Positions 1-7,656 of a DNA stretch of 64,000 nt are shown piece by piece. The notes beneath the pieces were generated by a model. The model had not been told where the DNA came from. It saw only the letters and a program-made list of their open reading frames with translations, and did no database searches. Every line of letters starts with the position of its first letter. The first letter of the stretch is position 1. This stretch comes from Streptomyces sp. ITFR-16 (GTDB lineage: Bacteria > Actinomycetota > Actinomycetes > Streptomycetales > Streptomycetaceae): assembly GCF_031844705.1 (NCBI RefSeq), contig NZ_CP134609.1, positions 7,378,001 through 7,442,000 on the forward strand, given 5' to 3'. Position numbers and translations under genes: made by a program.

Positions 1-418
1 GCTTGAGGGTCTCCGTCAGCCGCCACTCCCGGCCGCAGCTGTCCGCCGGCGCCGTCCCCCGGTACGGCCACAGATGGGCCGCCAGCCCGAGCACCACCAC
101 CGGAAGTCCGGCGGCCTCGGCGGCCACCAGCGCCCCGTGGCAGAGCACGGAGGTGACCAGGACATCGGGCCGCAGCCGTCGGACCGCACCCGCCACCGTC
201 GTGTACTGCTCGGCGCCCCGCACCGTCCAATGGCTCACCGACAGCGCCGTGTCGTCGTGCACGGGCGCCGCCTCCAGTCCGGCGGCGGCCACGGCGGACG
301 CGGCCCCCGGCCCGGCGAGGACCCGCACCGTGTGGCCCCGGCGGCGCAGCTCCCGGCCGACCGCGAGGGCCGGGTAGAGATAGCCGGGGTCGCCGAGCGG
401 GCACAGAAGGACGTTCAT
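1..418 (-). CDS. Glycosyltransferase, GT-B fold, UGT/MGT type (partial, N-terminal 139 residues)
   Basis: Reading the minus strand from ATG at 418 gives a protein starting MNVLLCPLGDPGYLYPALAV, with the GxxGHTVRVL-type turn at about residues 33-39. This is the usual start of UDP-glycosyltransferase and macrolide-glycosyltransferase N-terminal domains: P-G-Y-L-Y-P-ALAVGRELRRRGHTV. The frame stays open to the left edge, so the nucleotide-sugar-binding half is missing. Its ATG overlaps the TGA of the prolyl oligopeptidase gene (ATGA), so the two are very probably cotranslated as the last genes of the RiPP operon. I infer that it may glycosylate the modified peptide or confer self-resistance. The donor and acceptor cannot be read from this fragment. 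Confidence 0.75.
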   Translation of the reverse strand, partial: MNVLLCPLGDPGYLYPALAVGRELRRRGHTVRVLAGPGAASAVAAAGLEAAPVHDDTALSVSHWTVRGAEQYTTVAGAVRRLRPDVLVTSVLCHGALVAAEAAGLPVVVLGLAAHLWPYRGTAPADSCGREWRLTETLK

Positions 419-2550
419 CGCGGGACGCTCCCCGTCAGGTCGAGGCCCAGGTGGTGGGCGAAGAAGGCCATCACGTCCCCGTACAGCCGGGCGCTGCGCG
501 AGGCCCCGCGCGTGCCGTGGCCGACGCCGCGCTCGGTGCGCAGCACGACCGGCCCGGCCCCCGTGCCCGCCCACTGGAGCGCGGCGCACATCTTGCGGGC
601 GTGCCCGGGGTCCACGCGGGTGTCGCCGTCGAAGACGGCCAGCAGCACGGCCGGGTAGCGGGCGCCCTCGCGCACCCGGTGGTACGGGGAGTACGCGAGC
701 AGCCGGGCGAACTCGGCGGGGTCCGCCGCGCTGCCGTACTCGTCGCGCCAGCTCGCCCCCATCCCCGACAGCTCGTACCGCACCATGTCGAGCAGGGGCG
801 CCGCGCACACGACGGCCGCATAGGTCTCCGGGCGGCGGGTCAGCGCGGTGGCGGCCAGCAGACCGCCGTTGGAGCTGCCGAGGACACCGAGCCGTCCGGG
901 CGCCGCCCAGCCGGCCCCCAGCAGATGGTCGGCGGCGGCGTCGAAGTCCTCGAAGGTGTGGTGCTTGTGCTCGCGGCGCCCGGCCCGGTGCCACTCCTCG
1001 CCCTCCTCGCCGCCGCCGCGCACACAGGCCACCGCGTAGACCCCGCCCGCGCGCACCCAGGGCAGGGCCTGCGGGGTGAATCCGGGGGTCATCGAGGCGC
1101 CGAAGCCGCCGTAGCCGGTGAGGACGGCGGGGCGTGGCCGGTCGGGGCGGCCCTCGGGGGACATCACGAACATCCGCACCTCGGTGCCGTCGCGGGAGCG
1201 CACGGCCTCCTGGGTGACGCGCACGCCCTCGACGGGCGCTGCGGGCGGCGGCCCGCCCGGCCAGGGGCGCAGTTGCCCGCTGACCGCGTCGTAGTGCAGG
1301 ACGACGGTGGGTGTGATGTGGTCGGTGTACGCGAACCACAGCTCGTGTCCCGGCTCTTGACGGGCTGTCAGTCCGGTCACGGTGCCTTGTCCCGGCAGGG
1401 GGACGGTGACCGCCGGGGCGCCGGTCCCGGCGTCGTGCAGGGTCAGCTCGCCGACCGCGTGCCGGGTGCGTACGACCGCGAGCAGCGGCCGCTCCAGCGC
1501 CGGGCCGTCCAGCACCGCGAAGTCCTGGAGCACGGTGCCGGGCCGCTCGTCGACCAGGGTGCGCCAGTGTGCGGGGCCGGTGGCGCCGGGCGGGGCCGCG
1601 GCGATCCGGCCGCGCGGGGCGCCGGCGGTCGTACGGAGCAGCAGCGGTCCGCCGCCCGGGCGGGGGCGGACGACGGTGTGGGCGTCGGTGCCGTGCTGCA
1701 AGGGGCGCAGAGCGGGCCGGTCCGGGGCGCTCGCCGTCAGATCGGCGGTCCACAGATCGGTGCGGGGTGCGGTCCCCTCGCTGGCGCCGACGACCAGGAG
1801 CCGGCCGTCGGGGGAGGTGGCCACGGTGTAGTACTGGGTCTCCGGCCGTCCGGCGCCGAAGATCTCCGCGTCCCGCCCGGCCGGGGTGCCGACCTCGTGC
1901 AGATACACCCGCCGGTGCCGGCCCGCCCCGCCGGGAGTCTCCTCCGGCGGCAGCCGCCGCACGTAGTAGAAGGCCCGGCCGCCCGGCAGCCACGCCACGG
2001 GGGAGCGGCGGACCCGGTCCACGGGCCCGTCCACCACCTCGCCCGTCGCCGTGTCGAGCACGCGCAGCACCGAGTGCTCCGTACCGCCCGAGGACAGCTG
2101 CACGGCGACCAGGCCGCCCTCCCAGGACGGCTCCCAGGCGTCCAGCACCGTGGTGCCCGACGGGTCGGCCGCCAGCGGGTCGAGGAGCACCCGGGTCCGG
2201 CCGTCCTCCCGGACGGCGAGCACCGCGAGTTCGTGCCCCGGCCGCCTGAGCAGATGGAACTCCCGCCCGCCGCGCGGCACCGGCGGCCGGGCGCCGCCCC
2301 CGGCGAGCAGCGCCGCCATCCGCCCGTACAGCGCCTCACGGTCCGGCCAGCGCGCCTCCTCCTCGGCGTAGAGCAGATCCTGTGCGGCGCCCCACGCGGC
2401 GGTGGCGGGATCCGCCGGATCCTCCAGCCACCGGTAGGGGTCCGCCACCGGCTGCCCGTGGATCACCTCCACCGGGCCGCTGCGGGGCGCGGCCGGGTAG
2501 CCGGGCCGGGCCGGCGTCGGCCGGGCGTCGCGGGGCGGGGACACGGTCAT
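415..2550 (-). CDS. Prolyl oligopeptidase (family S9A)
   Basis: This 711-residue protein has the normal length and layout of S9A enzymes: a beta-propeller of about 70-430 and a C-terminal alpha/beta hydrolase domain. The nucleophile motif GSSNGG puts the catalytic serine near residue 560. The likely Asp is D643 in FDGDTRV and the His is H678 in GVGHG. VLTGYGGFG and WVRAGGVYAVACVRGGGE are the typical oxyanion/strand segments. The family cuts short peptides after proline, and some members macrocyclise RiPP cores. It lies 73 bp after the MFS gene and overlaps the glycosyltransferase by ATGA. The precursor has a proline directly before each repeat, so processing of the RiPP is the most economical role. 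I see no signal peptide, so it should act in the cytoplasm unless secreted by other means. RBS GGAG lies just upstream of the ATG. Confidence 0.88.
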   Translation of the reverse strand: MTVSPPRDARPTPARPGYPAAPRSGPVEVIHGQPVADPYRWLEDPADPATAAWGAAQDLLYAEEEARWPDREALYGRMAALLAGGGARPPVPRGGREFHLLRRPGHELAVLAVREDGRTRVLLDPLAADPSGTTVLDAWEPSWEGGLVAVQLSSGGTEHSVLRVLDTATGEVVDGPVDRVRRSPVAWLPGGRAFYYVRRLPPEETPGGAGRHRRVYLHEVGTPAGRDAEIFGAGRPETQYYTVATSPDGRLLVVGASEGTAPRTDLWTADLTASAPDRPALRPLQHGTDAHTVVRPRPGGGPLLLRTTAGAPRGRIAAAPPGATGPAHWRTLVDERPGTVLQDFAVLDGPALERPLLAVVRTRHAVGELTLHDAGTGAPAVTVPLPGQGTVTGLTARQEPGHELWFAYTDHITPTVVLHYDAVSGQLRPWPGGPPPAAPVEGVRVTQEAVRSRDGTEVRMFVMSPEGRPDRPRPAVLTGYGGFGASMTPGFTPQALPWVRAGGVYAVACVRGGGEEGEEWHRAGRREHKHHTFEDFDAAADHLLGAGWAAPGRLGVLGSSNGGLLAATALTRRPETYAAVVCAAPLLDMVRYELSGMGASWRDEYGSAADPAEFARLLAYSPYHRVREGARYPAVLLAVFDGDTRVDPGHARKMCAALQWAGTGAGPVVLRTERGVGHGTRGASRSARLYGDVMAFFAHHLGLDLTGSVPR

Positions 2551-2623
2551 CGCGGCGCTCCAGGGAGAACGGTCACGTCGGACCCGGTGTCGGACCCGTT
2601 GTCGGACACGGGGAAGGGCGGGG

Positions 2624-3976
2624 TCAGTTGCCGCCGGTGCCGGGGCGCGGCACGGGGGGTGCCGGGACCAGCCCCACGGCCCCGGCCTCGTCGGGCGTCC
2701 GGCCGGAGGGTGCGACCGCGTCGCCGGGTGCGGGGTCCTCCGGGCCGTCGCCGCCGCCCTTTGCGTCGTCGGCGGTGGCGTCGAGGCTGGTCTCCCGCAA
2801 CAGGGGCACCGACGACACCAGCGTGACCACCGCCGCCGTGCCGGCCAGGACCAGCCAGGTGCGGCTGCCGCCCATGGAGTCCACGAACGAGCCGGCCAGG
2901 ACCGGTCCGACCGAGGCGAGACCGGCCATCATCAGCCCGGTCGCCGTGCTCACCCGGCCCAGCAGGTCGCGGGGCGCGAGCACCAGGACCGCGCGGCCGA
3001 CGACGATGCCCGCAGGCGGGCTGAAGAAGACGACCACGACGAGCACCGGGCCGAGGATCCAGGGGTGCGTGGTCCGGGAGAAGACGGCGAGGCCGAGGGC
3101 CCAGACGCCGCCGATCAGCAGGAACAGCCGGCCGGCGGTGATCCTCTTGATCAGCCAGGGCGCAGCGGCCGCGCCCAGCAGCCCCCCGACACCCGCGCAC
3201 GCCATCACCGCCCCGATCGCCGTGCCGCCGGCGCCGCTCTGGCGCAGCGAGACGACCATGGTCGTCTGCGCCGCCGCCGAGACGATGTTGATGCCCGCGG
3301 CGAAGAGCAGCGCCGCCAGCAGCGCCCGCTGGTGGGTGAGCCACCGCAGCCCGGCCGTCAGCCGGTTGTCGCGTTCGGAGGCCGCGACGCCCTGGGGCTG
3401 CCGGATGCCCATCCGCAGCACCAGCACGGCCGACACCCCGTACGTGGCGGCGTCGACCGCGAACGGCAGGATCGGGTCCAGGGTGAACAGCCAGCCGCCG
3501 AGGAACGGGCCGATCAGCGAACTCGACGCCATGGCGGTCTGGCTGCGGCTCAGCGCGTCGGTGAGGTCCTTCTCCGGCACCACGTCGCGCACGGCGATGG
3601 TGGCCGCCGGAGCGAAGAGCGCGGTGGCCGCGCCCTCGACCACGGCCACCGCGAGCAGATGCGCCTGGCCCAGGTCCCCGAGGCCCGAGGCCAGCGGAAT
3701 GCTGGCCAGGGCCACGAGCCGCACCAGATCGGTGCCGACCATGATCATGCGCCGGTCGAGCCGGTCGGCGAGATGGCCGGCCGGCAGGCGCAGCACCGTC
3801 CGCGTCACCAGCGAGCAGGTCGCGACCGTACCCGCCTGTGCGGCGCTGCCACCGATGGACAGCACGAGCAGGGGGAAGGCCAGCAGCGACAGCTGCGAAC
3901 CGAGGGTGGACAGCGTCGAACTGAGCCAGTAGCGGCGGAAGTCGGGGTTGGTGCGCAGAATGCCGGCGCTCTTCAT
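2624..3976 (-). CDS. MFS transporter, probable peptide exporter
   Basis: The 450-residue protein begins MKSAGILRTNPDFRRYWLSS, a standard opening of MFS proteins of the macrolide-efflux/enterobactin-exporter (DHA3) type (R-N-x-x-F-R-x-Y-W). About 12 hydrophobic segments follow. The loop motif G-x-L-A-D-R-x-x-R appears as GHLADRLDRR at about residues 61-70. The C-terminal ~50 residues are charged and proline-rich. Its ATG overlaps the TGA of the radical SAM gene (ATGA). Placed between maturase and peptidase, it is best read as the exporter and self-protection pump of the RiPP product. The substrate is inferred only from position. Confidence 0.85.
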   Translation of the reverse strand: MKSAGILRTNPDFRRYWLSSTLSTLGSQLSLLAFPLLVLSIGGSAAQAGTVATCSLVTRTVLRLPAGHLADRLDRRMIMVGTDLVRLVALASIPLASGLGDLGQAHLLAVAVVEGAATALFAPAATIAVRDVVPEKDLTDALSRSQTAMASSSLIGPFLGGWLFTLDPILPFAVDAATYGVSAVLVLRMGIRQPQGVAASERDNRLTAGLRWLTHQRALLAALLFAAGINIVSAAAQTTMVVSLRQSGAGGTAIGAVMACAGVGGLLGAAAAPWLIKRITAGRLFLLIGGVWALGLAVFSRTTHPWILGPVLVVVVFFSPPAGIVVGRAVLVLAPRDLLGRVSTATGLMMAGLASVGPVLAGSFVDSMGGSRTWLVLAGTAAVVTLVSSVPLLRETSLDATADDAKGGGDGPEDPAPGDAVAPSGRTPDEAGAVGLVPAPPVPRPGTGGN

Positions 3977-5169
3977 CCCAGCCGTCCGACCGCGTCCAGG
4001 CAGTCCAGCACACCGGCGTCGACCCGGTCCTGGAAGACGGCGCGTACGGCCGCCTCCTCGTCGTACTGGTAGTGGTCGTGGCAGCTGACCCAGCGGCCCT
4101 CGGTCTGCTCGGCGCTCAGATAGCCGTCGGTGACGGTGCCGACCTCCATGCCGGGCTTGCCCGCCGTCTCCCAGCAACTGGCCAGCACCCCGTCGGCGTT
4201 GATGACGGCGCCGTAGCGGCCGTCCGCGAAGGAGCAGGCCTGGCAGGGGACATGGGCGCGCGGACGGGTCACCGTGAAGCCGAGTTCCAGCGCGCGGGCG
4301 TGCCAGCGGACGAAGTCCCCGACGAGGCCGTCCTCGTGCAGCAGGTTGTTCGCGTAGCCGACGCCGACGTCTCCGACCCGGGCGAAGTGGATGCCGCAGC
4401 GGGCCGGGTCCAGGCGCGAGCCGAGGCGCTCGACGAGTTCGTCCACGCCGTTCCGGTTCAGATGCGAGACGTTGACCCGCAGCATCCAGCGCAGGGAGGT
4501 CCGTTCGATGGCCCGCGCGATGTTGGAGACGATGACGTCGAAGGTGCCGCCCCCGGACCGCTTGACCCGGATGGCGTCGTGGTCGGCCCGGTCGCCGTCG
4601 AAGGTCACCTGGACGGAGCCGAGGCCCGCCGCGTTGAGCTCCTTGGCGATCAGTGGCGTGAGCAGCGTGCCGTTGGACGTCATCGACGCGGTGAGCGGGC
4701 CCAGTTCCCGCGCCCGGGTGAGCAGGTCGCGGCAGCCGCGCGGGTTGAGCAGCGGCTCGCCGCCGAACAGCAGCAGCGACAGCCGGTCGAGTCCGGCCGC
4801 ATCCATGCGCGTCCGGGTGAAGTCCAGTACCTCGGTGACGCCTTCGGGTGTCAGCCGGGCGTGGCTGATCCGGGGCGGCCTGCTGCCGCCCTTGGGGTCC
4901 TGCGCGGTGTTCTGGAAGCAGTAGCCGCAGCCGAGGTTGCAGTCCGTGCTGGTCAGCACGGTGAGCGAGTACGAGGTGTAGGGCCGTACGTCGTACAGCC
5001 CCGCCTCGCGGAGATAGCGTTCGGCCGAGGGGCGCAGGGTGCCGTCGGGCTCCACCTGGCCGGGCCGCATCAGGGCGTATCCGCCGGCGCCCAGGAACCA
5101 CCACCCCCTGTCGGCGCGGATCAGACGGGCCCCGGCGGTGGGGACGGTGACGGACTGCGTACCGGGCAC
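3973..5169 (-). CDS. Radical SAM/SPASM peptide maturase
   Basis: This 398-residue enzyme has the radical SAM CxxxCxxC motif as C77, C81 and C84 (CNLGCGYC) after a ~70-residue N-terminal region. FGGEPLLN (135-142) is the SAM-binding GGE motif. A C-terminal SPASM-like auxiliary-cluster region has C309xxC312, C332 and C363. The order matches RiPP maturases that form thioether or carbon-carbon crosslinks. The GTG start at 5167-5169 follows the precursor by 105 bp, with a strong hairpin between them. The likely substrate is the neighbouring precursor with three W-C-G-V-H-Q blocks; Cys or Trp are plausible targets. The N-terminal 70 residues look too short for a full RRE domain, so leader recognition is unexplained. 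Confidence 0.88.
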   Translation of the reverse strand: MPGTQSVTVPTAGARLIRADRGWWFLGAGGYALMRPGQVEPDGTLRPSAERYLREAGLYDVRPYTSYSLTVLTSTDCNLGCGYCFQNTAQDPKGGSRPPRISHARLTPEGVTEVLDFTRTRMDAAGLDRLSLLLFGGEPLLNPRGCRDLLTRARELGPLTASMTSNGTLLTPLIAKELNAAGLGSVQVTFDGDRADHDAIRVKRSGGGTFDVIVSNIARAIERTSLRWMLRVNVSHLNRNGVDELVERLGSRLDPARCGIHFARVGDVGVGYANNLLHEDGLVGDFVRWHARALELGFTVTRPRAHVPCQACSFADGRYGAVINADGVLASCWETAGKPGMEVGTVTDGYLSAEQTEGRWVSCHDHYQYDEEAAVRAVFQDRVDAGVLDCLDAVGRLG

Positions 5170-5220
5170 GGCAACCTCCGGGTCGGGGCGTGGCTGGAGA
5201 GGGGTGGCCGGTGGGCCCCC

Positions 5221-5249
5221 GGCCGCGGCGGCGTCGCGCCTCCGCGGCC
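5221..5249 (-). terminator. Intercistronic hairpin between precursor and maturase (probable attenuator)
   Basis: GGCCGCGG at 5221-5228 pairs with CCGCGGCC at 5242-5249. After one C/T mismatch, GGCG pairs with CGCC around a TCG loop, giving 8 + 4 bp. It lies between the precursor stop (5275) and the maturase GTG (5169) and has no U-tract. Such hairpins commonly raise precursor transcript over enzyme transcript in RiPP operons; that role is inferred. Confidence 0.6.
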
Positions 5250-5274
5250 GAGGAGGTCCGGCCGGTGGACCGGA

Positions 5275-5532
5275 TCAGAGGCTGTGCTCCTGGTGGACGC
5301 CGCACCACGGGGTGTCCTCGCCCTCCTCGGAGTGCGCGATGACCTCGGGCTCGTCGACCGACTCCTGGTGCACACCGCACCAGGCGACGTTGGACGCGGA
5401 GTGCGCGATCACCTCGGGCTCGTCGACCGACTCCTGGTGCACACCGCACCAGGCGACGTTGGACGCGGAGTGCGCGACGACCTCGGGGGCGTCCTCTGCG
5501 GGGGTCTCGGTGGGCTCGGTGTTCTCGGCCAT
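5275..5532 (-). CDS. Multi-core RiPP precursor peptide (85 residues, three repeats)
   Basis: The ATG at 5532 follows an ideal GGAGG six bases upstream. The 85-residue product has a short acidic leader (residues 1-16, ending D-A-P) followed by three repeats. Each starts E-V-(V/I)-A-H-S (17-22, 40-45, 63-68) and contains an identical W-C-G-V-H-Q (28-33, 51-56, 76-81). Repeats 1 and 2 are 23 residues long and nearly identical. Repeat 3 has a different 7-residue spacer (EEGEDTP) and ends the protein. A proline immediately precedes each E-V (P16, P39, P62), and P75 precedes the third W. The linkers are rich in Glu and Asp, as in RiPP leaders. The invariant Trp, Cys and His are plausible sites for the radical SAM enzyme and the P450. 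I do not recognise the family. Confidence 0.82.
   Translation of the reverse strand: MAENTEPTETPAEDAPEVVAHSASNVAWCGVHQESVDEPEVIAHSASNVAWCGVHQESVDEPEVIAHSEEGEDTPWCGVHQEHSL
5342..5479 (-). repeat. 69-bp tandem duplication inside the RiPP precursor gene
   Basis: Copies at 5342-5410 and 5411-5479 match at 67 of 69 positions by eye. The only differences are the last two bases, which include the Ile/Val change in E-V-(I/V)-A-H-S. Each copy encodes one 23-residue repeat. The third, C-terminal repeat is more diverged and two codons longer. Near-identity at synonymous sites points to a recent whole-unit duplication. Confidence 0.9.
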
Positions 5533-5616
5533 GGTGATCCTCCATACGACGGGCGATCGGGATGACGGGCGGCGGCACCGCGCCGACCGCCAGGAAGCTA
5601 GGAGCACGGGGTTCGG

Positions 5617-5649
5617 CACCGGTTCGCCACCGGTTGGCCGGCGGTGAAC
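5617..5649. promoter_or_regulatory. 11-bp-spaced direct repeats in the divergent P450/precursor promoter region
   Basis: CACCGGTTCGC (5617-5627), CACCGGTTGGC (5628-5638) and a weaker CGGCGGTGAAC (5639-5649) follow with an exact 11-bp period. Heptamer repeats spaced by one helical turn are typical of SARP/OmpR-type activators in Streptomyces. The site lies 85-117 bp upstream of the precursor ATG and about 140 bp upstream of the P450 ATG. No such regulator is encoded in the window, so this is a proposal. I see nothing else distinct in 5533-5788. Confidence 0.4.
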
Positions 5650-5788
5650 CTCCCTGGTCGGCGCCCCGGCCGCCCGGCGGCGCCCCGGCAGAGCCATACC
5701 GGAATCGCACCGGGCGCGAACCCGCGGTCAACCCGCCGTTCCTACGGTGGCCGCCGTACGCTCCGCGACCGCGAGAGGACGCCCCCGT

Positions 5789-7036
5789 ATGGACACCGAA
5801 CCCGCCGTCCCGGCCGGCGCACCCGCACCTGTGGCGCGGCAGCGGCTGCCGGAGCCGCTCGGGGCGGACTTCCTGGCCCGCCCGGCCGAGACGCTGGCCG
5901 GAATCCGGGAGACCTGCCCGGTGGCCCGGGTCAGGACGCCCGCCGGACGCCCGGCCTGGCTCGTCACCCGGGCCGAGGACGTACGGGCCGGCTTCCTGGA
6001 CCCCCGCCTCTCACTCAGCGGCGGCCGTGTCCCCGACCCCACCGTCCGCCGCCGCGCGCTGGAGGTGTCGCTGGTCAACTACGACGCGCCCGAGCACACG
6101 CGGATCCGCCGCCTGGCGACACCGGCGCTGACCCCGGCCCGGATGGCCGCCCATCGCGAGCGCATCGAGCGCGCCGCAGCCGAACTCCTGGACGCGGCCG
6201 ATGCGGCGCGCGGCGCGGGGCCCGTCGAGCTGATGGACGCCTTCGCCCGCCCCTTCGCCTTCCGGTCCCTGTGCGAGGTCTTCGACGTACCGGAGGGGGA
6301 GCGGGCCGCGCTGTACGAGCCGGTGGCGTGTCTGGCGGACAAGACGGGCCGCACCGCCGCCGACATCGAGGGGAGCGTCGACCGCATCGACGCCTTCGTC
6401 CGCGACACGATGGCCCGGCGCGCGGCCGTCCCGGGAGACGACGTCGTCTCCCGCGTCCTGGTGGCCTGGCAGGAACAGGGCGGGGCCACCGAGGACGAAG
6501 TGGCCTCGCTCCTCGCGATGCTGCTGCTGGCCGGCTTCGACAGCACTGTGCAGGCCATCGGCATGAGCGTGGTGGCGCTGCTGGGCCACCGGGACGTCCA
6601 GAACACGCTGCGCGAGGAGCCGGCCCGGATCCCGCGCGCGGTCGACGAACTGCTGCGCTGGGACACCCCGGGCCCCTTCAGCACCAAGCGGGTGGCCCTG
6701 GAGGACGTCCGGTTCGGCGACACGGTCATTCCGGCGGGCAGCGGTGTCCTGCTGTCCGTGGCGGCGGCCAACCACGACCCGCGCTGCCACGCCGACCCCG
6801 GCACGCTGGATCCGGACCGGAGCACCGCGAGCCGCCATCTGACCTTCGGTCTGGGCCCGCACTACTGCCCGGGATCGGCCCTGGCCCGGCTGGAGCTCAC
6901 GGTGGCCCTGACCGGCGTCCTCGTACGCTGGCACCGACTGGAACCGGCGGTGCCACTGGACGAACTGACCTGGACCGGCGGCTACTTGCACCGCCGGCTC
7001 GCCGCGCTGCCGGTACGTCCCTGCGGGCCCGCCTAG
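5789..7036 (+). CDS. Cytochrome P450, probable RiPP-tailoring oxygenase or crosslinker
   Basis: This 415-residue protein has all the class signatures: I-helix A248-G-F-D-S-T253 (AGxDST), K-helix E287-L-L-R290 (ExxR) and the heme loop F-G-L-G-P-H-Y-C with axial Cys360. Its size and lack of a membrane anchor match soluble bacterial CYPs that use separate ferredoxins; none is encoded nearby. It is divergent from the precursor operon across a 256-bp intergenic region, so co-regulation is likely. Clustering with a precursor whose cores contain Trp and His recalls P450s that make aromatic crosslinks in biarylitides and atropopeptides. That reaction is inferred. I chose the ATG at 5789 because the upstream extension has an arginine-rich, non-CYP sequence. 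Confidence 0.9.
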   Translation: MDTEPAVPAGAPAPVARQRLPEPLGADFLARPAETLAGIRETCPVARVRTPAGRPAWLVTRAEDVRAGFLDPRLSLSGGRVPDPTVRRRALEVSLVNYDAPEHTRIRRLATPALTPARMAAHRERIERAAAELLDAADAARGAGPVELMDAFARPFAFRSLCEVFDVPEGERAALYEPVACLADKTGRTAADIEGSVDRIDAFVRDTMARRAAVPGDDVVSRVLVAWQEQGGATEDEVASLLAMLLLAGFDSTVQAIGMSVVALLGHRDVQNTLREEPARIPRAVDELLRWDTPGPFSTKRVALEDVRFGDTVIPAGSGVLLSVAAANHDPRCHADPGTLDPDRSTASRHLTFGLGPHYCPGSALARLELTVALTGVLVRWHRLEPAVPLDELTWTGGYLHRRLAALPVRPCGPA

Positions 7037-7047
7037 GGGCCGCAGGG
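7019..7047. terminator. Bidirectional terminator between the P450 and the converging gene
   Basis: CCCTGCGG (7019-7026) pairs with CCGCAGGG (7040-7047). Past one mismatch, CCC pairs with GGG around a short loop. It spans the stop of the P450 (7036) and ends two bases before the stop of the opposing gene (7049), so it can serve both. Confidence 0.65.
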
Positions 7048-7048
7048 A

Positions 7049-7390
7049 TCAGTCCGGGAGGCGGCCGCCGATCGTCAGCTCGACGTCGTCCCCCGCCCGG
7101 ACGAACTCCCGCACCAGCCAGTCGCGGGCTCCGAGGGAGGTGCCGGCACCCGTGGTGTGGGCCGGGACGGCGAGCACCGGGCCCGTCGGCTCCCCGGTGC
7201 GCAACTCGGCCTCGACGACCACGTCGTCCAGGAAACGGAGCGCCAGGTCGACCGGGCGCGGGCCCGCCGCGAAGGCACCGGGATCGGTGAGCCCCAGCAG
7301 CCGGCAGCGTGCTCCCGGGAAGAGATGGGTGTGCGCGCACACCGCCAGGAAGGCGGGTGCTGCGTCCGGTGCGGTGGACGGCTCGGACAT
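7049..7390 (-). CDS. Hypothetical protein, 113 residues
   Basis: The reading frame from ATG at 7390 has Streptomyces-like codon use (G/C at most third positions) and converges on the P450. The protein is soluble and mixed alpha/beta in appearance. It contains C-A-H-T-H-L near residues 18-23 and a basic/acidic C-terminus with W-L-V-R-E-F-V-R-A-G. I recognise no domain and no transmembrane segment. It could belong to the RiPP locus by proximity, but its orientation and the terminator at 7019-7047 do not support cotranscription. The 266 bp upstream (7391-7656) holds no other feature that I can support. Confidence 0.55.
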   Translation of the reverse strand: MSEPSTAPDAAPAFLAVCAHTHLFPGARCRLLGLTDPGAFAAGPRPVDLALRFLDDVVVEAELRTGEPTGPVLAVPAHTTGAGTSLGARDWLVREFVRAGDDVELTIGGRLPD

Positions 7391-7656
7391 ATGACGGGAC
7401 TCCGGAATCCGTGACGACGGGGGCCCGGGCAGTCTGGCCGCCCGGGACGGACATGCGGCGGCATTCGGCGGCTGCCGCGCCCCCTGTCACCCGGCCGGCG
7501 CCGGGACAGGGCCGCACGGGCTCGCGGTACGGGGAACACGGCCCCGTACCGCACCCCGGTCACCGGCGGTCCGGCCGCGCGCACATGGACGCACGGCGCG
7601 TGAGGTCCCATGATCACGCGGATGTCCGGCGGGGGCCCGGCGCCAGGAGAAGAACC

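Noticed and set aside
5342-5479. Tandem repeats as a CRISPR-like array
   Set aside because: The repeats are head-to-tail without spacers, in frame, and encode the precursor repeats.
5275-5532. Precursor gene as a lanthipeptide or sactipeptide
   Set aside because: There is no LanM/LanB/LanC enzyme. With only one Cys per repeat and few Ser/Thr near it, lanthionine rings are unlikely. A single Cys thioether by the radical SAM enzyme remains possible, so only the lanthipeptide class is excluded firmly.
2624-5731. A 1035-codon minus-strand frame spanning MFS, maturase and precursor
   Set aside because: Only its last part (from 3976) is the MFS protein. The upstream part is an out-of-frame shadow of the maturase and precursor genes, which have their own starts and RBS.
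7049-7390. The 113-residue gene as a second RiPP component
   Set aside because: It lies beyond a strong bidirectional terminator, converges on the P450 and has no recognisable domain. Position alone is not enough.
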